Notes: a model not told the origin generated them from the letters alone. A stretch of DNA of 64,000 bases from Terfezia claveryi (GCA_015179025.1 WHUX01000084.1:124001-188000), one strand, 5' to 3'. Shown: positions 38,520 through 51,306, counted from the first letter of the stretch. Numbers and translations: made by a program.

Positions 38520-41500
38520 CTATTGGCGACCACTATAGTAAGGAAGATTCCTGTCTTCTTGGTTGGATGGACGGCGTGTTCCCTGCTTAGGGAAACCACT
38601 TGGGTCATCATGGTGCGTGAAATGTCCTGGGTAGGAAGGCGGGGCAAAGGCATGCACGGTTTGAGGGTAGGAATGTTGATATCGACGTGCACCATTACCG
38701 CGAGGGGCAAAGCTAGCTGGAGCGGGATTCATAGGATACGAGTGCTGTGGAGGGTAGGAGCCGGATTCACCAATTGAACTCGGTGCAGCTGGAACTCTGG
38801 CGCTCCCCCCGCCCGGTATAGCAATAAAATTGTAATGACCGGTGGACAACGGTCTAGTATCGAGGTACTCTCTATCAACTGCGGTCGAATATAATCCCAA
38901 ATCAGATACTCTAGCTGGCGAAGTTGAGAGTTGAGGATAGAAACTTCGTCCGCTCGGCATAGGAATAGCATTGATGGAAAGCGGTCTAGTATCTAGGCGC
39001 TCTCCATCAACGGCCGACACTCTAGCTGGCGTAGCTGATGGTTGAAAAAAGGAACTTCGTCCCCTCGGCAAAGGATCCGAATTACTTGTGGAAAACGATC
39101 TAGTATCGAGGTACCCTCTACCAACGGCAGTCGAGGATAATCCCAAATCAGACACTGTAGCTGGCGTTGTTCTTCTCTTTTTTTTATTACTCTCTCTAGC
39201 TGGCGTAGCTGGGGGTTGAGGATAGAAGGTTCGTCCTCTCGGCATAGGATCAGTGGAAAGCGGTCCAGTATCGAGGTACTCTCTATCAACGGCAGATACT
39301 CTAGCTGGCGTAGCTAATAGTTGAGGGTAGAAACTTCGTCCCCTCGGCATAGGATCAGAATTGCCTGTGGAAAACGGTCTAGTATCGAGGTACTCTCTAT
39401 CAACGGCAGTCGAAGATGATCCCGAATCAGACACTCTAGCTGGTGTCGCTGACGATTGAGGGTAGAAACTTCGTCCCCTCGGCATAGGATCAGAATTATC
39501 TTTGGAAAACGGTCTACTATCGAGGTACTCTCTATCAACGGCAGTCGAAGATAATGTCGAATCAGACACTCTAGCTGGCGTAGCTAATGGTTGAGGGTAG
39601 AAACTTCGTCCCCTCGGCATAGGATCAGAATTGCCTATGGAAAGCGGTCTAGTATAGAGGTACTCTCTATCAACGGCAGTCGAAGATGATCCCGAATCAG
39701 ACACTCTAGCTGGCGTAGCTGAGGTTTGAGGATAGAAACTTCGTCCGCTCGGCATAGGAGTAGAATTATCAGTGGAAAGCGGTCTAGTATCGAGGTACTC
39801 TCTATCAACGGACACTCTACTAGTAGCTGGCGTAGCTGATGGTTGAGGATAGAAACTTCGTTCCCTCGGCATATTACCAGTGGAAAACGATCTAGTATCG
39901 AGGTACCGTCTATCAACGGCAGTCGAAGATAATCCCGAATCAGACACTCTAGCTGGCGTAGCTGATGGTTGAGGATAGAAACTTCGTCCGCTCGGCATAG
40001 GAGTAGAATTATCGGAGGAAAACGGTCTAGTATCGAGGTACTCTCTAACAACGGCAGTCGAAGATGATCCCGAATCAGACACTCTAGCTGGCGTAGCTGA
40101 GGTTTGAGGATAGAAACTTTCTTCGTGATGAAGAGGAGCCGAATGGTACGAATGAGGGATAGGGTCAGAAAAACCGCTGTGTAAATTAGCAGGAGTTAAC
40201 AAGTTTTCTGGAGAGGACCTGATCTCTTACCGTCTGGGGTACTGATATAATTCATCTGCCGAATAATGCTCTTGAGCTTCTGTGGGAATGGTATTCACAA
40301 ACTGGACTTGCTCTGCTACCTCAATCAGAGGACAATTTTGCGCCACCAAATTCACCGGACGCTGTACGCGTGTTTGGGATTCCGCGGGCACCTCATGGGC
40401 AGGAACCATTGCCTTCGGACCTTGGTTCTGAAGTGCCCTGTGCGGAACCAGAAAGACATCCGTCACTTGATTAACCTTGTGCGTAAGTGGGTCGAATTCA
40501 CTCCCCTCCTCATTACCAAAGCCATTCTCAGCGGCACACTCCAGTAATTCTTGAATCCTGCCTTCTCCAAGCAGCTTCTGCAATTCTATTCTCACGCAAA
40601 CTTGATTGCGGTGATTGAGGGTCTCCAAGAATACCTCCAGCTGATGCCAAAATTGGTGATTGCCTTCTTCAAAACCTATAGGCATCATAATCCTAGGAGC
40701 CAACCACGAAGGGTCAAAAAAGTGATTGCGTTGCGTCTGGATATTCGGATCACCAGCAAAGCCTACGAAAAAACGCAAGTGAGTACGTAGTGGCTCCTCA
40801 TCAAAGTCTTCACAGTAGTTACATCGGTATCCTAATACCATGTTCGTGCAATGACACTGCGGGGTTCGCTTTCGTCCGTCAGGGAGAACCTGCTGCTTGT
40901 CGTTGACCCCGTTCCATCCTCTGTAGATGCAAATACACATTAGCAACTACCTACATCTCACGTCTGGAGGGAGGATGTCTTACTTGATGAAAGCTCTACA
41001 GGAGAAACAGATATCGCGGCTTGTACCAATGACTCGATAGTGCTTGCATCTATCCAGAGAGTCCAGATCTCTTATGACTTTCTCACCTGTCAATTCCGTG
41101 TCTTCCCTACGAATGTATACTAACTGACGATTGAAGCGCCATTCAATAGCGTTGTATAGGATTAACTTCATCTCGGGGTGAACAAAAAGATGCTGGTTTT
41201 TAACGGCATCCTGCCAATGCATCTCAAAGCTATTTCGTACATTGCTTGAACCATAGCCAATTTTTGGCGCAACGCCAGTGTCGATTTGATAACGGGCAAA
41301 TTGATCAAAGGTTCGTGGGACATCTGGTCTGCCACTTGCTGTTTGCGAATATCTCGCGAACAAGTTGTATGGCACACCACGAACAAGGATATCGACCTTA
41401 GAGTTTCTAGGGCGACTGGCTACACGGTAGAAGACAGGTGAATGAAGTAGTATCTTCGCTGCTACGAAGTATTTCCCTAGTGCCCCTAACCAATACGTAA

Positions 41501-42720
41501 GGGGGTTCAAGGGTTGTCCATCGCGAAAGCGTGGACATAGACGGGAGTATATGCCATTGTGGGCGACATATTGTTTGACCAGTTTCTGCGGGAGTGAATA
41601 CTTATCATAGTCACAACTGGGATTTTCTGGCTCCGTGCCCTCCGAGTGTGATGATAAATTATCGTTTTCGTCCATTTCTAGGTCCCGCTCGGGATCCTGG
41701 CTCCGCCAGCCACCGAAAGTCTCTCCGCGGTATTTCGCCGGAATTACCTCAGTTGTTGTCGGCAAGACTCCTGTTTTGAGCTGGAATCTAATGATCCCAG
41801 CCCAATTTCGCTCCATTGCATCAAGGACGCCAATTTCATTGTCGATACTACTGCGTAACTCATACGAATGACGTATTATATGCCCTAGGATATAGTGTCG
41901 TTTCTCGGCATTGCAGCCGGGTCTCATCGCCTCCGAAGCGAGGTCATGAATGCTCTTGTATTTTGCTTGTACAGTTGTGGGTATCGTGTAATTCTCAGGG
42001 TGACACTTGTGGATCATCTCGGCATATGCGCGGTCGAGGAGTGGGAGCTGATTCAGGATGAGCATAATCTTTTGCTCACTGAGACGGACAATAGCTGGCA
42101 AAATGTCCCTCATGATCTCCTTATCTTGGCCTATCACACCATGGTTAGTCAAGAATTTGATTATAGCGACAATTGAGCGATAACTTACTTTCTTGGGAAA
42201 CTTGAGGCGCATCAAAAAATTCATGGAAGAAGCCCACTTCCACAAGAACCTTGTGGAGGTTCTGCAAATCGACTTTCGGGACTTCATCTCTGCCCTGCGC
42301 TACGTAAACCTTTACCCTGACATGACAAAGTCCAGTGTCACATTTCATGTTTTTGCTGGATATTTCCCTGGCCAACTCTTCTCTCGGAAGTTGATATCCC
42401 TGCGTACCGGTCCCACCACAGATTGAGATTGACACTGCAGTAGCAGTTTCTGGTCCAGTACCCGTGTCCATGAGCATTGCCAAAGATGAACATAAATCGA
42501 TCCTCATCCTGTCACTCAGGGGGCCCCTGCTTATTCCATGGTATATGGATTCGGAGAAGTTGTATTGAGGAACATTGTGATGCAAGTTCTGGACATAATT
42601 GGCGAGATGCAGTTCGGGAAAGCAGGATGCATCATCATAATCCTCAACAGGAGGATTATTCCTTGTATCTTCCAAACCGACGGAAGCATTCAGTTTAAAA
42701 GAGGTAGGTGGAGACGACAT
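38520..42720 (-). CDS. Unknown 1341-residue protein with a ten-unit C-terminal tandem repeat (four exons)
   Basis: Exons on the minus strand are 42720-42189, 42130-40984, 40920-40231 and 40176-38520. The introns are 58, 63 and 54 nt, all start GTAAG and end AG, and two have GACTAAC or TGCTAAT branch-like sites. The phases (1, 2, 2) add to 4026 nt without a stop. Residues ~180-535 are folded-looking and helical, with no family I recognise. At the exon 2/3 junction (~536-600) is a Cys cluster (RCKHY, ICFSC, QCHC, RCNYC) that could bind zinc. Residues ~800-1230 are ten units of about 35-58 residues. Each runs SFYPQPSATPARVSDSG, then SSTAVDREYLDTRP, then SNDPMPRGR-like, followed by a Pro/Tyr/Ser tail (HSYPMNPAPASF). 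The C-terminus is probably disordered. There is no signal peptide or membrane span. Its location and role are unknown. Confidence 0.85.
38880..40125 (-). repeat. Coding minisatellite, up to 135-bp unit, ten copies
   Basis: Within exon 4 of the 1341-residue gene, units marked by CTCTAGCTGGCGTAGCTGA (plus-strand sense) recur about every 95-170 bp. All length changes keep the reading frame. One unit carries an insertion rich in Lys/Arg codons (39150-39200), and several lack the DSGSSSTA segment. Confidence 0.93.
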
Positions 42721-42830
42721 AGTACGTAGAAATTGGAGAAGAGGGTATAGTGGGAGGAAGTTGGCTCGAAGTTAAGGCTGTGAGGAATCTGTGGGTCCCA
42801 AGGTGGCCAGGGATGGAAGATTTAAAGGAC

Positions 42831-42923
42831 TTTAGTAAACAGGGGAGAGAACGTAAGGGCTTCAGTAAATAGGGGAGAGAATGCAAGGATTCAGTAAACA
42901 GGGGAGGAATTTAGTAAAGGGCA
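42831..42923. repeat. Three-copy AGTAAACAGGGGAGAGAA repeat upstream of the 1341-residue gene
   Basis: Units of about 30 bp begin at 42833, 42863 and 42892, 110-200 bp upstream of the start codon at 42720. They may be a promoter element array or a plain microduplication. Confidence 0.6.
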
Positions 42924-42924
42924 G

Positions 42925-44269
42925 TTGAACTCGAGAGGTAGGGATGTGGGGAAGTTGTGGGTTCTGTGGTAGCCAACCAGGAGATGGAGATGGATGAATG
43001 TGTTTGCTCTGGGGGAACTCTGCGACCCCGCAGTGATAGTCGCTGTGACTGTCGAGACGGACCTGAGTGGTGGCTTTTCCCGGCAGTAACGCCGTGTCTT
43101 TTGAGTGAGCCCATTCATCATGATGGTGGGTTTTAACCTATGTAGCGAGGCGGTTTCCTATTATAAGTTTCATCAATACAGTGCGGATAATATAACGATA
43201 AAATTCCTCTTGTTTATATACCCGCTTCTCTCGTATTTCTTCCTACTCTATTTCTGTTACCCTCAACTAAGCACCTCGGTGACGTTTGGGTATCATGAGT
43301 CTGGGTGCTGGGAAGAGTTGTCAAAGCCCATCCCCCGAATGATCACTTAACAATTTGGTGACGCAGATTCCCTCAACTATTTCGATTTGTGATACTGAAG
43401 CTGAGAATGGCCATATTAAACTTCGCTCCAGTTCCCTCTCGAACTTCAGGCTCTTCTCCATGCTCTATCCAACCTCCCATAGGTAATGTATCTCATCCAA
43501 TATCGTCTTGCACCTCATGTCCAAGTGCTAACATAGCAGTAAGTAGGTATATAGTACCGCAGTCTCGTTCCACAGAACAATCCCCAATGATATATCTCTC
43601 ACAAGTTTGAATCTGCTCTAGCACTTGTCCCAAAGGTGTTGGTCTAGTATGAGCCAAAAGCTGCTTCTTCCACTTGGTTCCCTCCGGTGCGGTATCCCTT
43701 AACTCTGGAGTACGAAAAAACCACATTCCCTCAGCTCAGCCGTATAGGGATTCGTGTTTCATCTTGCATCCGTTCACCATGGCTTCTCTATACTCGAGAA
43801 ACTGCCCTTGAGCACGCAGATAATGCCATTGACAATCTTCGCCTTGATCGCTAGAGCGGTCCTTTGATACCAAAGGTACCTCTGTGAGTGCTTTATCTGA
43901 TGCAGCAATTATCCACTGGAGTCTTTTTCCCTCTACTCACACTCATCGAGTTGATGGGCTCCTACGTAGGGCATGGGGCTAGTACATGGCTTTAGTCAAG
44001 GTCCCTAGCTATAGCGAATGTGGTACGTCGTCCTTGAGCTCTAGCTGAACTGTGGGCACGAAGCTGTCTATATGGGATGAGAAGTTGCTCACAGGGAAGA
44101 TGATCTAGGCAAACCCACCGTGCATTTGCAGTGAAGGCACCTCTCTCGTCTGGGCTCTGGCTTGGCTTCCTAATCGTCTCCATTAGCAACGTTATAACGC
44201 CAACACTTACAGTTGTCTCATCTGAGCCCAAGAAACCTCTTCCTCCATCTTGTTGGCAGAGCGTAGGTA
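42925..44269. other. No confident gene; possible coding remnants
   Basis: Minus-strand frames at 43493-43726 (TKWKKQLLAHTRPTPLGQ...) and 43992-44270 (ETIRKPSQSPDERGAF...) look more protein-like than chance. They are not joined by clear splice sites, and the second is cut by the Fot1 insertion at 44270. They may be a gene broken by the transposon. I cannot assign a family. Confidence 0.3.
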
Positions 44270-46512
44270 CCCATCCTTCACCGGGTAGTGCATCATCACA
44301 GGGATATACATCAGCCCCCACGCTATCCCTGTCTCGGCTATGTCAGCGCGCATGCGGGGTAAATATTAACCAGATCCCGACCGTCGCAATGAATATTAGG
44401 TCAAATACAACCTAGAGAACGCAATAGAGCCAACGGTAGGCAGATTCTGGCTCTAAACAATTGAGGTTAATACTAATAAAGTAGTAGTAGTCACAATGGG
44501 CAAGCTAAAGACACGCCGACTTCAGGTAGCCAAAGCAGAGGCCGATCATGAGAAAGCAATCAAGAACGCATGCGATGGAGTACAACAAGGATGGTTTACA
44601 TCAATGCGAAAGGCAGCCGAAGCTTATGGGGTTCATTATTCCACTGTACGAAGGCGCCTAAACCACAGAGATTAGCACATGTACATCAACAGACATTGAC
44701 ACCAGGAGAAGAGAGAGCAATCATGAGATGGATTATATGATTAGAGGAGTTTGGATTCCCACCTCGAGTGAGTCATGTGAAGGAAGCAATAGTACTATTG
44801 AAGCACCCAGAGCTTGGTTTTGAAGAGGAAGTTATTGAGGTGTATTTTAAGAAAGCTCTTGGAAAAAATTATTTGACCCACTTTCTGGATCAACATCCTA
44901 AGCTAGTACCCAAACTTAGTAGCAACTTCAATAAGCGACGGCTTAAACAAAGTGATCTAGGAGTCATTCAGCGTTATTTTTCGAAGGTTCAACAAGTACA
45001 GAAGAAATATTGTATAACTGAGGGAAATGCCTATAATATAGATAAAAAAGAATTTCAACAAGAGATATCTGATAGAGTGAAGGTAATATGCTAACAATGG
45101 GAATGTAGTATAACTAGGAAGATAGCAACTGATAGTACATAGAAGTTAATTATAGTAGTGGAGACAATTTCTGAAGATAGAAGAGTTCTTTCTCCACTCA
45201 TTATTTATAAGGGCATGGCATATTATATGGGGTGGTATTAGCACTTGGATTTATTGATAGATATCTGCAAGAATTGGAAGTTTACTTATAGTAAAACTAG
45301 ATGGAATAATAGCTTCTTGAGTATTATATAGTTGAAGCATTTCTATAATATTACTAAAGAATAATTGGTCTTAGTACAACAATACCAATTTCTTATTCTT
45401 AATAGTTGTGAGATTCATATTCATATTAATTTCATTCAATATTAGTATATTTCTTATCAGATTGTTGCATATTATCTTCCTTCTCATACTATACATCTTC
45501 TTCAGCTATTAGACATTAGTATATTTTCTCCACTACAGAAAGCATATGGCAAGGAGGTTGATCATCTAACCTATTTTGACAATGTAGCAATTAATAAAGA
45601 AAATTTCCTACTTTTCCTAGTAAAAGCTTGAGCTTAAGCTTATACTAAAGAAAATATTCTAGGTACATGGAGAGGTACCAGTAGTGGACTAATTCCTCTT
45701 AATCTACAAAAGGTTTTAATTAAATTACTAACTTATTGAGATCTAAAAAAGGAATTAAAATCCATATCCCTACCACTAGTCCCTCTTACCCTTTGAAATT
45801 CAACTGCCATGCTATAAAGCTAGACAAGCCAAGTTGTTATTTTAATAGAAGGACTAGGATATAGATTGAGTTGAATTGGCATAGTTGATTGACTCCTTAG
45901 AGAGGTTGCTCTCAATACAGATAAAGACTTACAACTAGAACGAGATATCCTCTAAAAGTGGCAACAAGTGCAAAAATTGGTAGCCCTGGTCAATAGGAAG
46001 GAGCTTACAACTGAAGAGGGTACTGTTCTTAATGGGACTGTACTCCATCAGCTCTATTTGCAACAAGAGCGTGCAGAGAGGAAGAAAGAAGCTACATGGC
46101 AGGCCCGGGAGGAACGCTTGTCTCAACCACTGTCTCAGAAGAATAAAGGCAAAGCAACGCAACTACGCAAGGTATCTGTCCACTTCGAAGAGTCTGAAGG
46201 ATGTACTACATCTGAGGAATCAGTTGATGAGTCCGGATATGTTATGGAAGATTGGGAGTCAGATCTAGAGGCTCCACTCGATCCCAACTCATCAGTTGAG
46301 TCGGTTATTATGGTGGATACCCCGTTGCCTATGAGGCGTCAAGCACCCCCACTGCCCCAAACTCCTCTCAGACCTTGTCATGTATCTCCTATTGTTGTTG
46401 GAAGAAGCGTTGGATCTCCTGTGTATCGTGTAACTAGGTCTCGGGCTGCAAGAAGTTGATTGCGAGAATTGATGCATTTCCCGGTGATGATGCACTACCC
46501 GGTGAAGTATGG
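44270..46512 (+). mobile_element. Fot1/pogo-type DNA transposon, decayed, 2.24 kb
   Basis: Inverted repeats TTCACCGGGTAGTGCATCATCA (44277-44298) and its exact complement at 46485-46506 lie just inside TA dinucleotides at 44268-44269 and 46513-46514, the target of this superfamily. The span matches a full-length element. The coding strand is plus. Confidence 0.88.
44496..46459 (+). pseudogene. Fot1/pogo transposase pseudogene
   Basis: The remains of a transposase appear in order. The N-terminal Psq-like helix-turn-helix begins at ATG 44496 (MRKAAEAYGVHYSTVRRRL). The CENP-B-like DNA-binding part follows at 44768-45094 (GKNYLTHFLDQHPKL). YNIDKKEF stands where the first catalytic Asp (usually YNMDE) is expected. 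The DDE core is badly decayed at 45100-45960, though HTTHLLQPLDVG-like text is still visible around 45490-45530. An intact-looking tail occurs at 45968-46459. The protein would cut and paste the element at TA sites. Many TAG, TAA and TGA stops and AT-rich substitutions suggest RIP. The copy cannot be active. Confidence 0.85.
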
Positions 46513-46514
46513 TA

Positions 46515-48445
46515 GCCGGCGGTATCAACACTGATATCCCACAATCTCCGCGTAGGCTCTGAGATCTAGTGTCTGGGTATCTCGGGTATAAAATTGTATA
46601 TAGCGAACTTGAAGGAATTAAAGCAATGATTTTGGAGTGGAATATGTATTGCTCGAGACCTCAGTCTACCAACCTCTTGTTAAGTAGCAGAGAATCCCCG
46701 TGTACTTCCAAGTAGGTGCCTGATCCAGCTATAGGCAGCTTGCCACTCGGATCGCCCACGTCAAACGCTTCCAAGTCATTCTTAGAATTGCAAGTAGATG
46801 AATGGTTTGGTCAGAGAAAGTTACCCGAGTAAGTACATGATTCAAGCCAATCCTCTTAAAACATTGTGTTCGTGGGCATGCTCGCAAAGCCACCTACATA
46901 CGTGGGGAAGCAGGTTGGGTACGTCTAGTTGCATGAGTGTCAATCACATCCATCCAGGGCAGGCCTTAATGTGTCTATCCAGGAGCCATCTAGTTAGTTT
47001 CTGTTTTCTTCACAGTTTGACCTCCACAGTGAGTCAGTGACGTCGTACAATTGTCTCTTGGGAAGGAATGCTGGAGGTGAAGTTCAGGTAAACTATTTCC
47101 GAATACGTCTAGCCGCTTCAACTTGACCATAAGGCATCGAAATACGGGTTCAATCAACGTAAGGTTAACGCAGGTGGAAATGAACTCCTTAGTTGGAATA
47201 TTTCACAGGTACTACTTGCGTCATTAACGCCCACCCAGGTGGGTGTGAGACCCACCAGTTAGACATAACTTTCGTGGGATGACTAATTGGGAAACCGGGG
47301 AGGAATTTTTTCTGGTTCTTATTACGTTTATGTGTTATAATTACATGTGTACTTGTACGTGTTTTCGTCTCAAAATAGGTTTACTCTAGATCCCGCTTTA
47401 GTTATGACAACTGGCTAATTGTAATATAGGTCGTATTAGTGATATATTTTCGAGAACTGAGTCCTACACTATAAACTAAGAATAGCGAGAACTCAAAGCT
47501 ACTAGAAAACAACGAATTGACTTGCTCTCGGGGGGCTTGTCATTTACAAGTTCCGGTCAGCTATATGAATCTGGGAAAGATACATGATTTTGGATCTCAT
47601 GTCCTTATGCACCGTAACGATACAAACCTGGCTTTGCCTCGTTCCTTTGCATCAATTCTTCCATTTATCTGGTTATATGCACCGGAGGACTCTGATAGGT
47701 TATGCCTTTATCCCGGAGACCTTGATCAATGATTTAGGTTTTATAAGATGTCAGTTTTGGCCATATCGACTACTTTAGTTGGGGATTGCGGGATGCTACA
47801 CGTGATTTACTCATGTCGATTAACTCCGTTCTACTCCACTTGCAACGCTATATTTACGTATTGCCTTCGGAGATGACAATTAGAGTAGTTCTGGGGAACC
47901 GAAAACTTTGCCACTCTGGTCACGGTTTGGTGTTGCCATGGCATTTACCTTTGGGATTTGGATGGAAGGCAGTATCATCGCCCATGCCGTATAATGTACT
48001 CAGCGTTCATAATTGTGAGATCTGAGTAGATCACCCTGTAACTTTGGGTATGTGTGTAAAATGATGCAAGCCTCAGATATCCATTGATTTGATTATGGCG
48101 TATCAATTGCAAGGTGGAGCTAGTCATGGCTTAACTGTGTGGCTTTTAGATTCGGGTGGCGGGAGCAATAGGATTGAAATCTACTTGGCCCGAGGGGTGG
48201 AGGCTGGAACGCCAGAGGAATATTCCAACTGATGCCATAAACCCATGAATACGTACGTCAAGGTATGGGGTTGGTAACCATGGTGGGGTGATTGCGAATA
48301 TATATTATGTCGGATTTGCCTATACGTTTCCATTGCAAATTAAACATAACATTACACGATCTTGAGCAGCCCTTGATACTACGTCCACAAAGGAGGATTA
48401 ACTGCATTGTCCCGAGCAATACGCATTGAATAATAATATAACATA
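46515..48445. other. No supported gene
   Basis: Short unsupported frames only. The right flank of the Fot1 insertion may continue the broken sequence seen at 43.9-44.27 kb. Confidence 0.4.
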
Positions 48446-48836
48446 ATGGTGTGTTATATTTTCTCCACCATTACTTCTTTCTGTTACAATCTCTCCTAAC
48501 TCCCCTCCTTCCTTGCAGCTCCCAACCCTCTCCATCTCCTCCCTACCCCTCCTCCTCACGACCCTACTCCTCCTCATAGAGTTTACCTCAGCATGGCGTC
48601 TCCTAGTCAACTACTCCGACGGCGTCCAAGTAAAACGCCACGGCCACCATAACTCGCATTGCCGGAGGTTCCAAAAGACAGATGCACCCATTACGAGTGC
48701 ATATTTTGAGAAGAGTTTGTCGGCGGATACGTTTGTGCTGTATCATGATGCGAAGTGTAAGGAGGAGGGGTATAAGGGCCATAAGGGGAATAATCCAGTT
48801 CCGGTCACGAAGTATTTGAGTTATAAGGTTTATTAA
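48446..48836 (+). CDS. Small secreted protein, ~106 residues
   Basis: The coding exon 48519-48836 follows a strong 3' splice site (CTCCTAAC branch-like, then TTGCAG). The best upstream start is ATG at 48446-48448, directly followed by GTGTGT, so exon 1 would be the start codon alone and the intron 48449-48518. The product begins with a hydrophobic signal peptide (LPTLSISSLPLLLTTLLLL..FTSA), probably cleaved before WRLLVNYSDG. The mature part is about 80 residues, basic and His-rich, with two Cys (NSHC, DAKC) that could form one disulfide, and ends VPVTKYLSYKVY. It resembles small secreted proteins of ascomycetes, but I cannot name the family. The start-codon-only exon is unusual and uncertain; an undetected exon further upstream is the alternative. 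Confidence 0.6.
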
Positions 48837-48839
48837 AGC

Positions 48840-50120
48840 TACAGAAGGGGTACTGTTTGGGTATATGTGGAAGAGGATAGGGATTTTGTGCTATGGAGGA
48901 TACGAAGGTTGGGAGTAGGGGGGCGATTGGTACGCATGCAGTGGGGTGCGAGTGACATGGTTGGGAATAATGTTTTGGTACTTCATTAATTCAATAATGT
49001 AATTTACCTGTCGGAAGAATATGGACATGCTTAGTGTTAAGGCCTATTTAGTTAAGAATTTTGAAACACATGTGAGGTTGGGCACCTATAAACAAGATGC
49101 CCAGAAGTTCCATTCAAGTGAAGTCCCTAATTCGGGCCTCGTACCGTCCCTACCCAGTCAGATCACTATTATATAGAGGAGTAAAAGTGCGTTCGCAGTG
49201 CACTGGTTTCTCGGTGAGTGAACCGGTGAGCAAAACTTTCACGAGGTAAAAAGTACTGACTGAGGGCGTACGCCTACAAACTGATATACCTACTCATCTC
49301 CAGCACATGCTAAGTAACGTTACAAAACACCACGCACATGACATTTTGTTTTTTATATATATATATATATATTTTTGTTACCCAGTCATATATATATGGA
49401 TAGTTCTAGGCTATTATATCCGGCCGTCATAATTTTACACCAACACCGCCGCTTTTGAAAAATATTCATGGAAGATCAAAGGAAGCAATGAGAAAGCTCT
49501 ACTCTTGAATTGTGACAAGAAAACCTGACATCTCAGACTATGGGTGAAGCGGTTCTTCCCATACAAATTTGTAACTATTAGGTGAGGGATGTATCCTGGA
49601 CAATGTAAATAAAAGCACTCCATAGTAGAATTAACAATGGCCGGAAATTAATGGAACGGAACTATCCATGCACCTTTGGCCTGTCAATTATTGGGCCCTC
49701 ACGTCGAAGTTCTTGTGGGTGACTGCACGCCTGTGCAGAGGGGGTATTCTGAATATTTTATTCAAGTCAGACATAATTACTTCTTGGTTTCAGTAGGAAT
49801 ATCATTTTGCCATCAATTTTTAAATTATTTTCACCACAAATTTTTTTTTCTTCTAGTTCACCACTTTTGTCTGCTAATAGCAAACAAGCGTAATCATCAA
49901 CTCGCATATAGTTCAAGACTATGGAGCGCGTAAGGAAACCCTCTGATGTAGTCTGGCAACGCAAGATACAATGACAGAAAATTGTTGATCGAGTGGAAAC
50001 AACTCACACCGGTGGACAATAAAATCAGAAGAAAAAGATAAGAGTGATACATACTCCCCTGATTCCCCACAGAACTATGCAAAACCACACACACTCTATC
50101 TCTCTCTCTGTTCTTGCCAG
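48840..50120. other. No supported gene; (TA)n tract
   Basis: A (TA)n tract lies at 49354-49372. No gene is supported. Confidence 0.45.
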
Positions 50121-50123
50121 TAT

Positions 50124-50467
50124 CTATAATGCCTTTTTTTGGAAGTGCGTTTTAGCCGGGCCTTCTCGGGTAAGTGAAACCGGCGAATGATGGGCTGGCA
50201 CCTGCAAGAGATTCATTCTGGGGCCGGTATTCGGCTTGCCCCTGCCACTCGGTCCAGTAGGAGTGATACCATCAGCTGATCTTACTCGATATCGCAATAA
50301 TAAGCATTGGGACACACCACCAAACTTACAATTGATGTTCGCCCCTCGATGCAGTAGGAGTGATGCCATCTGATAACTCTTCCATGTTGCAAGGCCCAAA
50401 GCAGTCCCGTTTGTACTGCCGGTAGCATTGATGTCCCATACTAGATCCAGGAGCAGTGGTATTGCCT
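50124..50467 (-). pseudogene. Ankyrin-repeat protein fragment
   Basis: Reading leftward from 50467, the frame gives IPLLLDLVWDINATGS, NGTALGLATWKSY and MASLLLHRGANIN, which is a good match to ankyrin repeat helices and the GA-x-N turn. It then meets GTAAGT, a consensus donor, with a possible acceptor about 50-60 nt on. The next segment again resembles the repeat (MVSLLLDR) but soon stops. Ankyrin repeats mediate protein-protein contacts and often end NACHT-type proteins in fungi. Upstream sequence to 51.7 kb has no clear continuous partner and carries a LINE insertion at 51307. I read this as a broken gene end. Confidence 0.45.
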
Positions 50468-51306
50468 TCTACAGGTCCAAATTTATGATCTTGGATACTC
50501 CCTCACCCAAGCCTTAGCCATGTTATGTCAATGAGTATCTTCTCAGACTATATCTCCAACTCATTCCTTTGATCCGAAACTGTGTATATCTTCTAATACC
50601 TGGCGCCAGCTGCACCGATTTGCGCGATACCTCCTGCAGAATTCACTCCCTAGCCTGCTGTGCATATCCTCTTCCTTACTTGGCTGTGACAGATATCCCT
50701 TTTCCATCCACACTCTTGCATTAATTTCTCAGCCTTTTGGAAAGAGATTCCAGCCCACTTTGACTGTCTTCATCATTCTTATACAGTCTAGGAAGCTGAT
50801 TTCTTGCGTAGCCTTCGCTAGCTCTGCGTCTTCGGTTTGTCTGGTGGATTCATGGCTGACCGTGTTTGCAATATAATCTCACATATCTTTCGGACTATCC
50901 GAATGGAGATATACGAGAATAACCAAGGTTAGTAAGGAATCCTGGCGAGTAATCTGTAGATCACCGATTAATCGGCGAAGTGGTCCGAGGCAAGTTGCTG
51001 TAGACAGAGACCGAGGCGAGTTGATAGCCAAACGAGTTGTCAGGGTGGCCTCCCCTCGCTGCAACTGCGCAATCTGATCAAAGTGTGTTCCCTTATGAGT
51101 TTCTGCATGATTTGAGCCAGGGTCTCCTTCATTTCGCTGAGGGAGGTGTCTGTCTAGCGCTTGGTACCAGTCAACACTGCTGAAGTGGTGGATGATTTTC
51201 ACGGAAATGAGGCCAATTAATAGTGGTGAGATGGGCACAAAGTAGTCTCTCTCAAGTGGAGATGGGTAAAGTTGACTTGGAGAGCGTATTCCATCAACTG
51301 TAGCAT

